DNA of 56,403 nucleotides from Anaerolineales bacterium (GTDB lineage: Bacteria > Chloroflexota > Anaerolineae > Anaerolineales > UBA4823), in the NCBI GenBank assembly GCA_020060465.1, contig JAGVAD010000027.1, positions 1 to 56,403 of the forward strand. Direction: 5' to 3'. Of this stretch, positions 43,459 to 51,425 are shown piece by piece. A program made the position numbers and the translations under genes. The stretch's first letter is position 1. Every line of letters starts with the position of its first letter. The notes below the pieces were generated by a model. That model ran no database searches and was not told the origin of the DNA. It saw only the letters and a program-made list of their open reading frames with translations.

Positions 43459-43995
43459 ATGGAATTGCCGGCGGAATATCAACCCGAACGGTTTTCACGG
43501 CGCGGCGAGTTCACTGCCTGGACTCTGACCGCTTTGGCTTTTGGCGGCTGGGCGGTCATCCTCTGGCGCGGCGGACAAGCTTCTTTGCCATACGCATTTT
43601 TATCCTCTTTCGTGCTTCTGGCTGCGCTGGCAATTAGCCTGACCAACTGGATGGACCGCCACACCACCCTGCGCCTGGATGCGGACGGCGTGCAGTTCGA
43701 GAATGGCTTACGCCGTGTGCGTCTGGGCTGGCAGGAGATTCAGCAGGTGCAGGTTTATCCATCCCGATTAGGCAAACAGGTTCGCGTGTACGGCAGGCAG
43801 ACTTTCTTCAACTTTCGCACGCTGGGCGAAGTCAGTCTGCGCGGCGAAGTGCGCGGCCGTTTGGGCTTTGTTGAAGGAGAGCGTATCTTGCAACACATCC
43901 TGGAATGCAGCGGTTTGCAGCGCGTGGAAAACCACCGCTCCAACGAAGGTTGGAGCCCTGCTCCGCCGGAGATAGAGTATTACGCCCGCAAATGA
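43459..43995 (+). CDS. Hypothetical membrane protein with PH-like domain
   Basis: A 178-residue protein with two hydrophobic segments (about 22-38 and 43-60) and a C-terminal strand-rich domain like bacterial PH/YcxB domains (LRLDADGVQFENGLRRVRLG, then WQEIQQVQVYPSRLGKQV). The start at 43459 follows a TATAAT box; an earlier in-frame ATG would overlap the cyclase gene. A terminator follows 25 bases after the stop, so the unit is monocistronic. Function unknown. Confidence 0.7.
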   Translation: MELPAEYQPERFSRRGEFTAWTLTALAFGGWAVILWRGGQASLPYAFLSSFVLLAALAISLTNWMDRHTTLRLDADGVQFENGLRRVRLGWQEIQQVQVYPSRLGKQVRVYGRQTFFNFRTLGEVSLRGEVRGRLGFVEGERILQHILECSGLQRVENHRSNEGWSPAPPEIEYYARK

Positions 43996-44019
43996 GTTCA
44001 CTCTGCGGAGAGCCTGAAC

Positions 44020-44047
44020 GCGCCCTCTGCAGGAGGGCGCGTTTTAT
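44020..44047 (+). terminator. Intrinsic terminator upstream of tyrS
   Basis: GCGCCCTC and GAGGGCGC form an 8-pair stem around TGCAG, followed by GTTTTATT. It lies 25 bases after the upstream stop and separates that gene from tyrS. It is too short and isolated to be a T-box terminator. Confidence 0.85.
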
Positions 44048-44158
44048 TGCGCTGGCCTTGCTGCACTGCGGTGGGCTTCAATAGTAAAATAGATCGAATT
44101 GACAGGAGAACAGGTCACAATTAATCAGACCTGACTGTTTACAAATGAGGAGAAGATC

Positions 44159-45391
44159 ATGTTTGTGCGAACCATGACCATTGATGAACAAGTCGCGTAT
44201 CTGATGCAAGGCACAGAATACGGCGATGACGAATTGAAGCAAGCCATGGCAGAGGAGTTGCGCCAGCGGCTCATAGAAGCGGAACGCGAAGGGCGGCCGT
44301 TGCGCGTCTATTGCGGCTTCGATCCACGCACCAGTGATCTACACCTCGGTCACACTGTACCGATGCGTAAACTGCGCCAATTCCAGGAGTTGGGGCATGA
44401 GGTGATTTTCCTGGTGGGCACTTACACCTCATTGATTGGCGACCCATCGGACAAAGATAAGCTGCGCCCGCAGTTAACGCCGGAAGAGGTGGAGCGGAAT
44501 GCTCTCACCTACGCAGAGCAGGCGTACAAGGTGCTCGATCGTCAGCGCACTCAGGTACGTTTCAATTCAGAATGGCTGTCCAAATTGACCTTCGCCGAAT
44601 TGATCAAACTGGCTTCCAATTTCACCTTGCAGCAGTTCATCAGTCGAGAAAACTTTCGCCTGCGCTGGGAAAAGGGCGACGCCATCTATCTACACGAAAC
44701 CTTCTACGCCATCATGCAGGGCTACGACGCCTACGCTTTGCGCGCCGATGTTCAAATCGGCGGCACCGACCAGCTATTCAATATCGTCACTGCAGCTCGC
44801 AAGTTAATGACTTACCTGGGTGTAAAACCCAACATCGGCATTATTTTGGGCATCTTGCCCGGCACTGATGGCGAAGTGAAGATGTCCAAGTCGTTGGGAA
44901 ATCATATCCCGTTGCTGGCGCCGCCGGCGGATATGTACGGCAAGGTGATGAGCGTGCCGGATAAGGCCATGGGGCAGTACTTCCGTCTGGTGACGCGCTG
45001 GACGCCGCCGGAGATCGAGGCCCTGGAGCGCGGCATGGCTGAAGGAAGGCTTCACCCGCGCGATGTCAAGATGAAACTGGCGCGCGAGATTGTCTCCATT
45101 TACCATTCCGAAGCAGAGGCTGAAGAGGCAGAACGTGAATTTATCCGTATTTTCCAGCAAGGCGATTTACCTGAAGCGATGGATGAATACCACGCTCAAC
45201 CCGGGCAAACATTGCTGGAAATATTAACCGCCAGCGGAATGGTGAACAGCAAGAGCGAAGGTCGCCGGCTGATCGAGCAACGCGGTGTGCGCCTGGATGG
45301 ACAGACGTTGAACGATGCCAATGCGCCTTTTCCTCGCTCTGGGGTTTTACAAGTTGGCAAACGGAAATACTTGCGCGTTACTCTGAATTGA
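44159..45391 (+). CDS. tyrS: Tyrosyl-tRNA synthetase
   Basis: A 410-residue class I synthetase that charges tRNA-Tyr. The HIGH-type motif is HLGH in CGFDPRTSDLHLGHTVPMRK, the KMSKS motif is intact (GEVKMSKSLGNH), and the Tyr-binding region includes GYDAYALRADVQIGGTDQ. A C-terminal S4-like RNA-binding domain (from about 345: LLEILTASGMVNSKSEGRRL) is present. The pattern fits the TyrZ-like subgroup. AGGAG precedes the ATG by 8 bases. The 3' end overlaps the convergent cell-wall gene by 14 bases. Confidence 0.95.
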   Translation: MFVRTMTIDEQVAYLMQGTEYGDDELKQAMAEELRQRLIEAEREGRPLRVYCGFDPRTSDLHLGHTVPMRKLRQFQELGHEVIFLVGTYTSLIGDPSDKDKLRPQLTPEEVERNALTYAEQAYKVLDRQRTQVRFNSEWLSKLTFAELIKLASNFTLQQFISRENFRLRWEKGDAIYLHETFYAIMQGYDAYALRADVQIGGTDQLFNIVTAARKLMTYLGVKPNIGIILGILPGTDGEVKMSKSLGNHIPLLAPPADMYGKVMSVPDKAMGQYFRLVTRWTPPEIEALERGMAEGRLHPRDVKMKLAREIVSIYHSEAEAEEAEREFIRIFQQGDLPEAMDEYHAQPGQTLLEILTASGMVNSKSEGRRLIEQRGVRLDGQTLNDANAPFPRSGVLQVGKRKYLRVTLN

Positions 45392-47921
45392 GCGCTGCGC
45401 TCTGACCACCCATCAGGGCATTTAGCAAGGCGCGGGCAGTTTGCTCAGCCAGATCAGGATATTCGCCTTCAAAAATTACCGCCAAAGCGTAGGGCGCTCC
45501 GCGCCATTCCGGTAACGTCCCGGCGAGCACCCACGTCACAGCATCCGGCGTTCCTGGCGCGATTGTCTCTACAGCCATCCAGATTTGCTCTGTCGGTAAC
45601 GCAAACGGCGTAATCTGCGCCAGCGCCTGCTGCGCATCCATCACACGCTGCGGTTGCGACAGACGTTCCAGCGGCGTCCACCCTCCCAATGGAGTAAGCA
45701 CAGCCGATACAATCTCCGCCGCCGGGCGTACTCCTTGATTCGTCAATGTCGCGGCGGCAAGCGCTGCCTGCAACGGGCTGGTCGGCAGCGCGCTGCCGCC
45801 TCGCGCGGGTTGAGTGGGCTGCAGCCCTGGCGGAGTCGGGGTAGAGGCGTTCTTAGAAATTCCTTGTGAGGACGTCTGAGAGTCTTGTGCGCCGTTCAAC
45901 GGCAGGCGCATGGCGGGCAACGGATCAACGCCCAACGCCGCCAACCCTTGTGGAAACAATCTCTCTGCCAAATCGTCAAGCGGATAGCGGCTCAGTGTGG
46001 CGCGGTTGACCAAAGGGGCGCGTGGGTCCTTCACCAGGCTTTCCCACTGCTCATCCAGAAGGTTGGCGTCAAAGGTGGGGTGCGACGACATAGCTAATAT
46101 CTCGCCGTTTTCGGCGTTGAGCGCTATTAGAGTGCCCGTATAACCTTTCAAATGCTCATCCGCCAGGCGCTGCAAGTCCAGGTCCAGAGTCAAGCGCACG
46201 TCCAGACCGGGCGGCGGCTGTCCATAGAGCAAACGTTGCTGCCAGATCAGCAAGCCAGGGTTGCCGCGCTCGCCGCGCAGGTACTCGTCCAGGCTGGCTT
46301 CCAGACCCGCCTGTCCGTATGTAGCATTGGTATAGCCGACGACGTTGCTCAGCTCGGGATAGACCACCCGGCGAGTGATCGCGCCTGGCTCGCCCGAAGA
46401 AACGCTGATAGGCTGCTGATCGCGGTCGAGCAGCGCCCCGCGTTTTACGTAGCGGTCGGCGATGGCGCGGCGTTGATTGTCCGTCCGGCTCAGCAGCGCC
46501 GCGGCGCGCGGCAACATCCACCAACCGGCGGCCAGCGCGCAAATGGTCAACCCGAGGAAGAGAAAACCGCCCAGTTCCAGATACGGCGCTGGCCGATGGA
46601 TTCTGACAGGCGCGGCCTCGCTGCGCTCGCTGATCAACAATAACAGCAGCAGACAAATGAACGAAATAGCCAGCGAGGAGCCGCCGTAAGATACAAAGGG
46701 CAACGTGACGCCGGTGAGCGGCAGCAGGCGTAGATTTCCAGCAATGATCAACAGCGCCTGTCCCGTCAGCAGAGCGACCAGACCGGCCGCCAGATACCGG
46801 CGGTAGTGATCCTGCGCCTGCAAAGCAATGCGTAAACCACGCGCCGTCAGCAAACCGAACAATGTGAACAGGGCTACCACCCCTGCCAGGCCAAACTCTT
46901 CAGCGATGGCGACAAAGATCAAGTCGGAGTGCGCCAGCGGCGCCAACCCCGGGCTGCCCAAACCCGGCCCACGCCCGATCATGCCTCCATTGGCGATGGC
47001 TATCAAAGCCTGAATGATCTGATATGAACGACCACTGGGGTCCACCCAGGGATTCAGCCAGGAGTCAACCCGCGTCTGCACCACATCGAACAGTCTGTAA
47101 CCAATCAACACCGATAACATCAGTCCCAGGCCGGCCAGGATCAACACGCCGCGCTCCCCTGAAGCCAGATATACCACCGCGGCATAGAGCAAAAAGAAGA
47201 TCATGGCTGCGCCCAGGTCGCGTTGCATCAACAACAACGCCAACGCCAGGCCGATCATGACCAGCGTCGGCGCCAGGAGGGGTAACAATCTGGCCAGCCT
47301 CGGGCGCGGTCCAACCGCCCCGCTTTCTGCTAAGACCAAAAACGGCCTGCGGTCAGCCATATAGGCAGCCAGATACACCACAAGCAATAGCTTGAGCAGT
47401 TCGGAAGGTTGTAAATAAACGCCGCAGCAGCCTAACCACATGCGCGGTCCATAACCCAGCGGGTTGACGCCCAACAATAATGTGGCGGCAAGCAGCAATA
47501 GCGCGCTGGTCAGCCACACATATTTATAGCGTCGCAGCAGCGCCAGGCTCTGGGGAAATTGCGCTCCAGCAGCCAGAAAAGCGAGTGAAAGCGCCAGCCA
47601 AACCGTTTGGCGTGCGCCAAAGCCTGGCAGCAACCGCCACACGGTCATCAATCCCCAACCGCTCAGCGCAGCAGCCACAGGCAGCAAGTAGGGATCGCGG
47701 TTGGGCAGCAAACGCCGCAGACGACGCTGCACCAGGGCAAAACCGAGCGACCAAACCAAAAAACCCAGCCAGTGGCTCCAGCGTAAATCTACCGACCAGG
47801 AACGCGTTCGCGCCGCCGGCGATAGCGTGAGCGCCAGGGCGGTGAAGAACAGGAACAGCCCTGCTAGCAGCAGCAGACGACGTTCGATCCAATCTATAGC
47901 TGGCGAAGGTTCATACGGCAT
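45378..47921 (-). CDS. SEDS (FtsW/RodA) protein fused to a degenerate penicillin-binding transpeptidase domain
   Basis: An 847-residue membrane protein. Residues 1 to about 455 form a SEDS glycosyltransferase with extra N-terminal helices; NPWVDPSGRSYQIIQAL, HSDLIFVAIAEEFG (catalytic Asp region) and LPFVSYGGSS are intact. After a further membrane segment (about 475-495) comes a PBP2-like region: RGALLDRDQQPISVS, VGYTNATYGQAGLEASLDEYL and LDLDLQRLADEHL. Where YPPGSTFK is expected (after VNRAT) it reads LSRYPLDDLAERLF, and no KTG motif is found. It should polymerise glycan strands but not crosslink them. The ATG at 47921 is preferred to TTG 47924. Confidence 0.9.
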   Translation of the reverse strand: MPYEPSPAIDWIERRLLLLAGLFLFFTALALTLSPAARTRSWSVDLRWSHWLGFLVWSLGFALVQRRLRRLLPNRDPYLLPVAAALSGWGLMTVWRLLPGFGARQTVWLALSLAFLAAGAQFPQSLALLRRYKYVWLTSALLLLAATLLLGVNPLGYGPRMWLGCCGVYLQPSELLKLLLVVYLAAYMADRRPFLVLAESGAVGPRPRLARLLPLLAPTLVMIGLALALLLMQRDLGAAMIFFLLYAAVVYLASGERGVLILAGLGLMLSVLIGYRLFDVVQTRVDSWLNPWVDPSGRSYQIIQALIAIANGGMIGRGPGLGSPGLAPLAHSDLIFVAIAEEFGLAGVVALFTLFGLLTARGLRIALQAQDHYRRYLAAGLVALLTGQALLIIAGNLRLLPLTGVTLPFVSYGGSSLAISFICLLLLLLISERSEAAPVRIHRPAPYLELGGFLFLGLTICALAAGWWMLPRAAALLSRTDNQRRAIADRYVKRGALLDRDQQPISVSSGEPGAITRRVVYPELSNVVGYTNATYGQAGLEASLDEYLRGERGNPGLLIWQQRLLYGQPPPGLDVRLTLDLDLQRLADEHLKGYTGTLIALNAENGEILAMSSHPTFDANLLDEQWESLVKDPRAPLVNRATLSRYPLDDLAERLFPQGLAALGVDPLPAMRLPLNGAQDSQTSSQGISKNASTPTPPGLQPTQPARGGSALPTSPLQAALAAATLTNQGVRPAAEIVSAVLTPLGGWTPLERLSQPQRVMDAQQALAQITPFALPTEQIWMAVETIAPGTPDAVTWVLAGTLPEWRGAPYALAVIFEGEYPDLAEQTARALLNALMGGQSAALNSE

Positions 47922-47937
47922 CAACAGCAGCGACGCC

Positions 47938-48813
47938 TCACAGATATTTCCCGATCAATAATGCAGTCCGTCGGCGCGCCTCCGGCGAGATACGCTCACG
48001 CTCGGTGATAAGCGTGTTCGCCAATGCCTGGCCGCAGCCGCAAGCGCGCTCTTCGCCCAGACTGCGCGCCAGGTTGCGCACGGCTTCTTGGGCAATTTGG
48101 GTGTTTCGATGCAAAATTTCGATCACCCTATCCACCGACACTGGCTCTTCGGTAGTATGCCAGACATCGTAATCCGTCACATGCGCCATCACCGCGTAAC
48201 ACATTTCGGCTTCACGCGCCAGAAACGCCTCCGGGGCAGCGGTCATGCCGATGATGGACATGCCCCATGAGCGATACACATTGGATTCAGCGCGCGTGGA
48301 AAAACGCGGCCCCTCGATGATGATAAATGTGCCGCCAACGTGTGTGGTCACGCCCGTTTGGCGGGTTGCTTCCAGGAGTTGAGCGGAAAGATCGGCGCAA
48401 AAGGGATCTGCAACCCCGACATGCGCCACCAGGCCGTCGCCGAAGAAGGTACGCGGCCGATGGTGGGTGAAATCGAAAAGTTGATCGGGGATGACGATTT
48501 CTCCCGGGGCGTAATCTTCGCGCAGCGAGCCGCAGGCGTTGATGCTCACCACACGTTCCACGCCCAGCATCTTGAAAGCGTAGATGTTGGCGCGATAATT
48601 GACCTGGGTAGGCATAATGGTATGTCCGAAGCCGTGTCGCGCCAGGAATGCGATCGTTCGGCCTTCTAGTTTACCCACAACAATGGGCGCGCTGGGTTTG
48701 CCGTATGGCGTCTCCAAATCATATTCCTGGATTTCCTCCAGGCCGCCCATTCGGTACAGGCCAGAGCCGCCGATGACGCCAAGCACAGGCGCAGAGGTGA
48801 TTTTCGATTCCAT
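47938..48813 (-). CDS. mtnP: S-methyl-5'-thioadenosine phosphorylase
   Basis: A 291-residue cytoplasmic enzyme that splits methylthioadenosine with phosphate in methionine salvage. The purine phosphorylase II signature is complete: VIGGSGLYRM, LARHGFGHTIMPTQVNYRAN, INACGSLREDYAPGEIVIPD, FIIIEGPRFSTRAES and MTAAPEAFLAREAEMCYAVM. GAAGGAG precedes the ATG. It lies between fhaB-like and SEDS genes in one direction, with 16 bases to the latter, an unexpected place for a salvage enzyme. Confidence 0.93.
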   Translation of the reverse strand: MESKITSAPVLGVIGGSGLYRMGGLEEIQEYDLETPYGKPSAPIVVGKLEGRTIAFLARHGFGHTIMPTQVNYRANIYAFKMLGVERVVSINACGSLREDYAPGEIVIPDQLFDFTHHRPRTFFGDGLVAHVGVADPFCADLSAQLLEATRQTGVTTHVGGTFIIIEGPRFSTRAESNVYRSWGMSIIGMTAAPEAFLAREAEMCYAVMAHVTDYDVWHTTEEPVSVDRVIEILHRNTQIAQEAVRNLARSLGEERACGCGQALANTLITERERISPEARRRTALLIGKYL

Positions 48814-48833
48814 GATACATTCTCCTTCAAGGA

Positions 48834-49262
48834 TTACGTCGGCTCAAAGTTGACTTCAAACAACACTGCCCCGCAGCGTAGCAAGTCCCCGGCTGCTGCA
48901 ACCACCGGCTCGCTTACCCTTTCCGCGTTCAGCAGAGTGCCGTTGGTAGAGTGTAAATCTTCCACCCACCACTGCCCATGGTGATAAGACAGACGGGCAT
49001 GGCGGGCGGAAAGTGTCTTTTCATCCAGGCGCAAGTTACAGGTTGGGTCGCGCCCAATGATGACTTCAGCCGTCGTAAAACGGTAGGTAAGCTCAGCGCC
49101 GTCATTCTTCAAAGTAAGAATTAATGGCGGCGCGGCAGGCGCAGCAAGCTGGCGCGATTGCTGACGTAGATCGCGCCACATCAACCATAACGCCCAGACC
49201 AGAAAGGCATATAGGGCTACAGCGAGCAACAGACGCAGGGCAAGCAGGATGGGGCCGCTCAC
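48834..49262 (-). CDS. FHA-domain membrane protein (FhaB-like)
   Basis: A 142-residue protein: one N-terminal membrane segment (about 5-28), a short linker and a C-terminal FHA domain (about 60-140) with VIIGRDPTCNLRLDEKTLSARH and WWVEDLHSTNGTLLN, the conserved Gly-Arg, Ser-x2-His and Asn-Gly residues that bind phosphothreonine. It matches FhaB (FipA), which in Actinobacteria recruits phosphorylated cell-division proteins. It overlaps the FhaA-like gene by four bases. Confidence 0.9.
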   Translation of the reverse strand: MSGPILLALRLLLAVALYAFLVWALWLMWRDLRQQSRQLAAPAAPPLILTLKNDGAELTYRFTTAEVIIGRDPTCNLRLDEKTLSARHARLSYHHGQWWVEDLHSTNGTLLNAERVSEPVVAAAGDLLRCGAVLFEVNFEPT

Positions 49263-50020
49263 GTTTCGCTCAGGCTCAATTGCTGGGTATCGTCGCTTTC
49301 GGCGGCGTCATGGCTGAATACCAACGGTACGCCCGCCAGGGAAATCACATCGCCGGGATGTAACGTCTGCTGGTGAATGCGCTGTCCATTGACCCACGTG
49401 CCGCCGGTAGATTCCAGGTCAAAGAGAATAAAACGACCATGCGCCAATCGGAGTTGGGCGTGTACACGCGAAACGCGTGGATCGTCAATTACCAATTGAT
49501 TATCCGGGCGACGGCCAATATTGATCACCGGTTGATCGAGTGGAAAGACGCGCACTCCATCTACGATCAAAAAGGCATTTTGCGGCGCGTGTTCCGATGC
49601 GTCATGCGTCAATACCACTCCACTGGTGGGGGTCAGATCCTGCAAGCTATCGCGGGCAATGACATGGATTTCCCCAGGCGCAACAGAGGCGTCGGATTCC
49701 AGACGCACAGAGACCGGTCCTGAGAGGCGCAAACCAGCTTCCTGGCATGTCTGACGCAACAACGCGGCAAGTTCATCCAGGAAGGTTTGATTTTGGCGCA
49801 ATTGGTTGGTATCTTCCGGGTTGACCAATAAGACGTAGAGATTGGGCGCTTGCAACTGACCGTCAGCCACGGGTTGGAGGCTGTCTTGCACGGCTTGTAG
49901 CAAACTATGAATCAGCCTGTGCGGCGCAGTGCGGTCAGGAAACAACCGCGCCGCGCTGCCCTCGATCAGGGTTTGCAGGCGCGTTTCAAGCTGATTCAGA
50001 GTAAACTTGAATGAACTCAT
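49259..50020 (-). CDS. DUF3662/FHA-domain protein (FhaA-like)
   Basis: A 253-residue protein with an N-terminal DUF3662 domain (about 1-115; SSFKFTLNQLETRLQTLIEG) and a C-terminal FHA domain (about 150-235) with INIGRRPDNQLVIDDPRVSR and FDLESTGGTWVNGQRIH. The phosphothreonine-binding residues are present. In Mycobacterium FhaA binds the flippase partner MviN and affects wall synthesis. The order FhaA-FhaB then a SEDS protein recalls the actinobacterial cluster, but no Ser/Thr kinase or phosphatase gene is adjacent here. Confidence 0.9.
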   Translation of the reverse strand: MSSFKFTLNQLETRLQTLIEGSAARLFPDRTAPHRLIHSLLQAVQDSLQPVADGQLQAPNLYVLLVNPEDTNQLRQNQTFLDELAALLRQTCQEAGLRLSGPVSVRLESDASVAPGEIHVIARDSLQDLTPTSGVVLTHDASEHAPQNAFLIVDGVRVFPLDQPVINIGRRPDNQLVIDDPRVSRVHAQLRLAHGRFILFDLESTGGTWVNGQRIHQQTLHPGDVISLAGVPLVFSHDAAESDDTQQLSLSET

Positions 50021-50119
50021 TTGATGCTTTCAACTATGATCTTTCGTTTGTCGCCCTGTTTGAAAGGCGCAGCAATTATTATAACATTGAGAGACGAACA
50101 AACCGGGCGCGGGAATCAC

Positions 50120-51298
50120 ATGACAACATCTATACGCAAACACTTACCTTATACACTGACATATTACTTCGCTTTTATCCTGTTGGGTTTGACCTCCGCC
50201 GCGCTTGGCCCAGCCTTGCCCAACCTGGCGCAGCAAACCAGCAGCGCCCTGGGGGAGATTGGACTGATCTTCACCGCCGCCTCTTTTGGCTTCCTGTTGG
50301 GTTCGCTGAGCGTTGGGCGGGCTTATGATCGGCTGCCGGGCAACCGACTGTTGGCGTTTTCGCTGCTGATTGCCAGCATCGGGCTGGCGCTCATTCCGCG
50401 GATTGATCAGCTCTGGCTGCTGACCGGCGCTGTATTCCTCATGGGATTGGGACAGGGGGCGCTGGATATGGGCGCCAACCTTTTATTGGTCTGGGTGCAT
50501 CGCGCTCGTGCGACGCCTTATTTAAACGGCTTGCATTTCTTTTTCGGCGTCGGTGCGTTATCCGCTCCGCTGCTGATCGCGCAGTCCCTGCTGCATACAA
50601 ACAGCATCACGCCGGCCTTCTCTCTGATAGCGCTTGTCCCCCTGCCCGCTGTGGTGTATTTAATGCGCCTGCCCAGCCCATCCACACCCGCCCAAGCCAC
50701 GCAGGGCGACCCCCGCTCAGTGAATTTAACCCTGGTGGCTTTGCTCTCGTTGGTCTTTGCTCTGTACGTCGGCGCGGAGGTGGGCTTCGGTAACTGGATC
50801 TATACTTACGCCATCGAATTAGGCCTGGGTAATGTCGCCTCGGCTGCATATTTGACATCGGGATTTTGGGGCGCGCTGATGACCGGCCGATTATTAATCA
50901 TCCCCATCGCGGCTCGCTTCTCGCCGCAGCGCATCATTCTCGCCGATTTCGCCGGCTGCCTGATTAGCCTGGGGCTGATCCTGTGGTTTCCTCATTCCAG
51001 TTGGATCATGTGGCTGGGAGCGCTGGGTTTGGGGTTGAGCATGGCTTCAATCTTTCCCACCCTGCTGGCATACGCCGAGCAACGCATGACCTTGAGCGGA
51101 CAGGCAACGCGCTGGTTTTTCGTCGGCACAGGCGCAGGTGGCATGGTCTTGCCCTGGTTGATGGGGCAACTGTTCGCCCAATTTGGCGCGCTGAGTGTGA
51201 TGTGGGCTGTACTGCTGGATCTGACCTTGGGCCTGACTATTTTCGCCGTCACATTGGGTTTGCGCATAAAGAAGTCAATTTCTGTTTACCAGGATTGA
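50120..51298 (+). CDS. MFS transporter
   Basis: A 392-residue transporter with about 12 hydrophobic segments. The MFS loop 2-3 motif is visible as GRAYDRLPGNRLLAFS. The N-terminus (YYFAFILLGLTSAALGPALP) fits the sugar or fucose-permease-like group. The ATG at 50120 is preferred; the frame is open 33 codons upstream but that part overlaps the promoter region of the divergent fhaA gene. A TATAAC near 50080 may be its -10 box. Substrate unknown. Confidence 0.85.
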   Translation: MTTSIRKHLPYTLTYYFAFILLGLTSAALGPALPNLAQQTSSALGEIGLIFTAASFGFLLGSLSVGRAYDRLPGNRLLAFSLLIASIGLALIPRIDQLWLLTGAVFLMGLGQGALDMGANLLLVWVHRARATPYLNGLHFFFGVGALSAPLLIAQSLLHTNSITPAFSLIALVPLPAVVYLMRLPSPSTPAQATQGDPRSVNLTLVALLSLVFALYVGAEVGFGNWIYTYAIELGLGNVASAAYLTSGFWGALMTGRLLIIPIAARFSPQRIILADFAGCLISLGLILWFPHSSWIMWLGALGLGLSMASIFPTLLAYAEQRMTLSGQATRWFFVGTGAGGMVLPWLMGQLFAQFGALSVMWAVLLDLTLGLTIFAVTLGLRIKKSISVYQD

Positions 51299-51425
51299 AG
51301 ATCACCGCTGATTTTGAAAAAGACTATTCTTGAAAGATGGATTGATGCTAGAATAAAACTTAATCGCGCAAATGATCGCCTTTCGTCCATATTACTGAAG
51401 CAGTTGCGGCAACAGTGGAGTTAAA

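Noticed and set aside
43996..44158. T-box leader for tyrS
   Set aside because: The region is too short, lacks the T-box consensus, and the only terminator belongs to the upstream gene.
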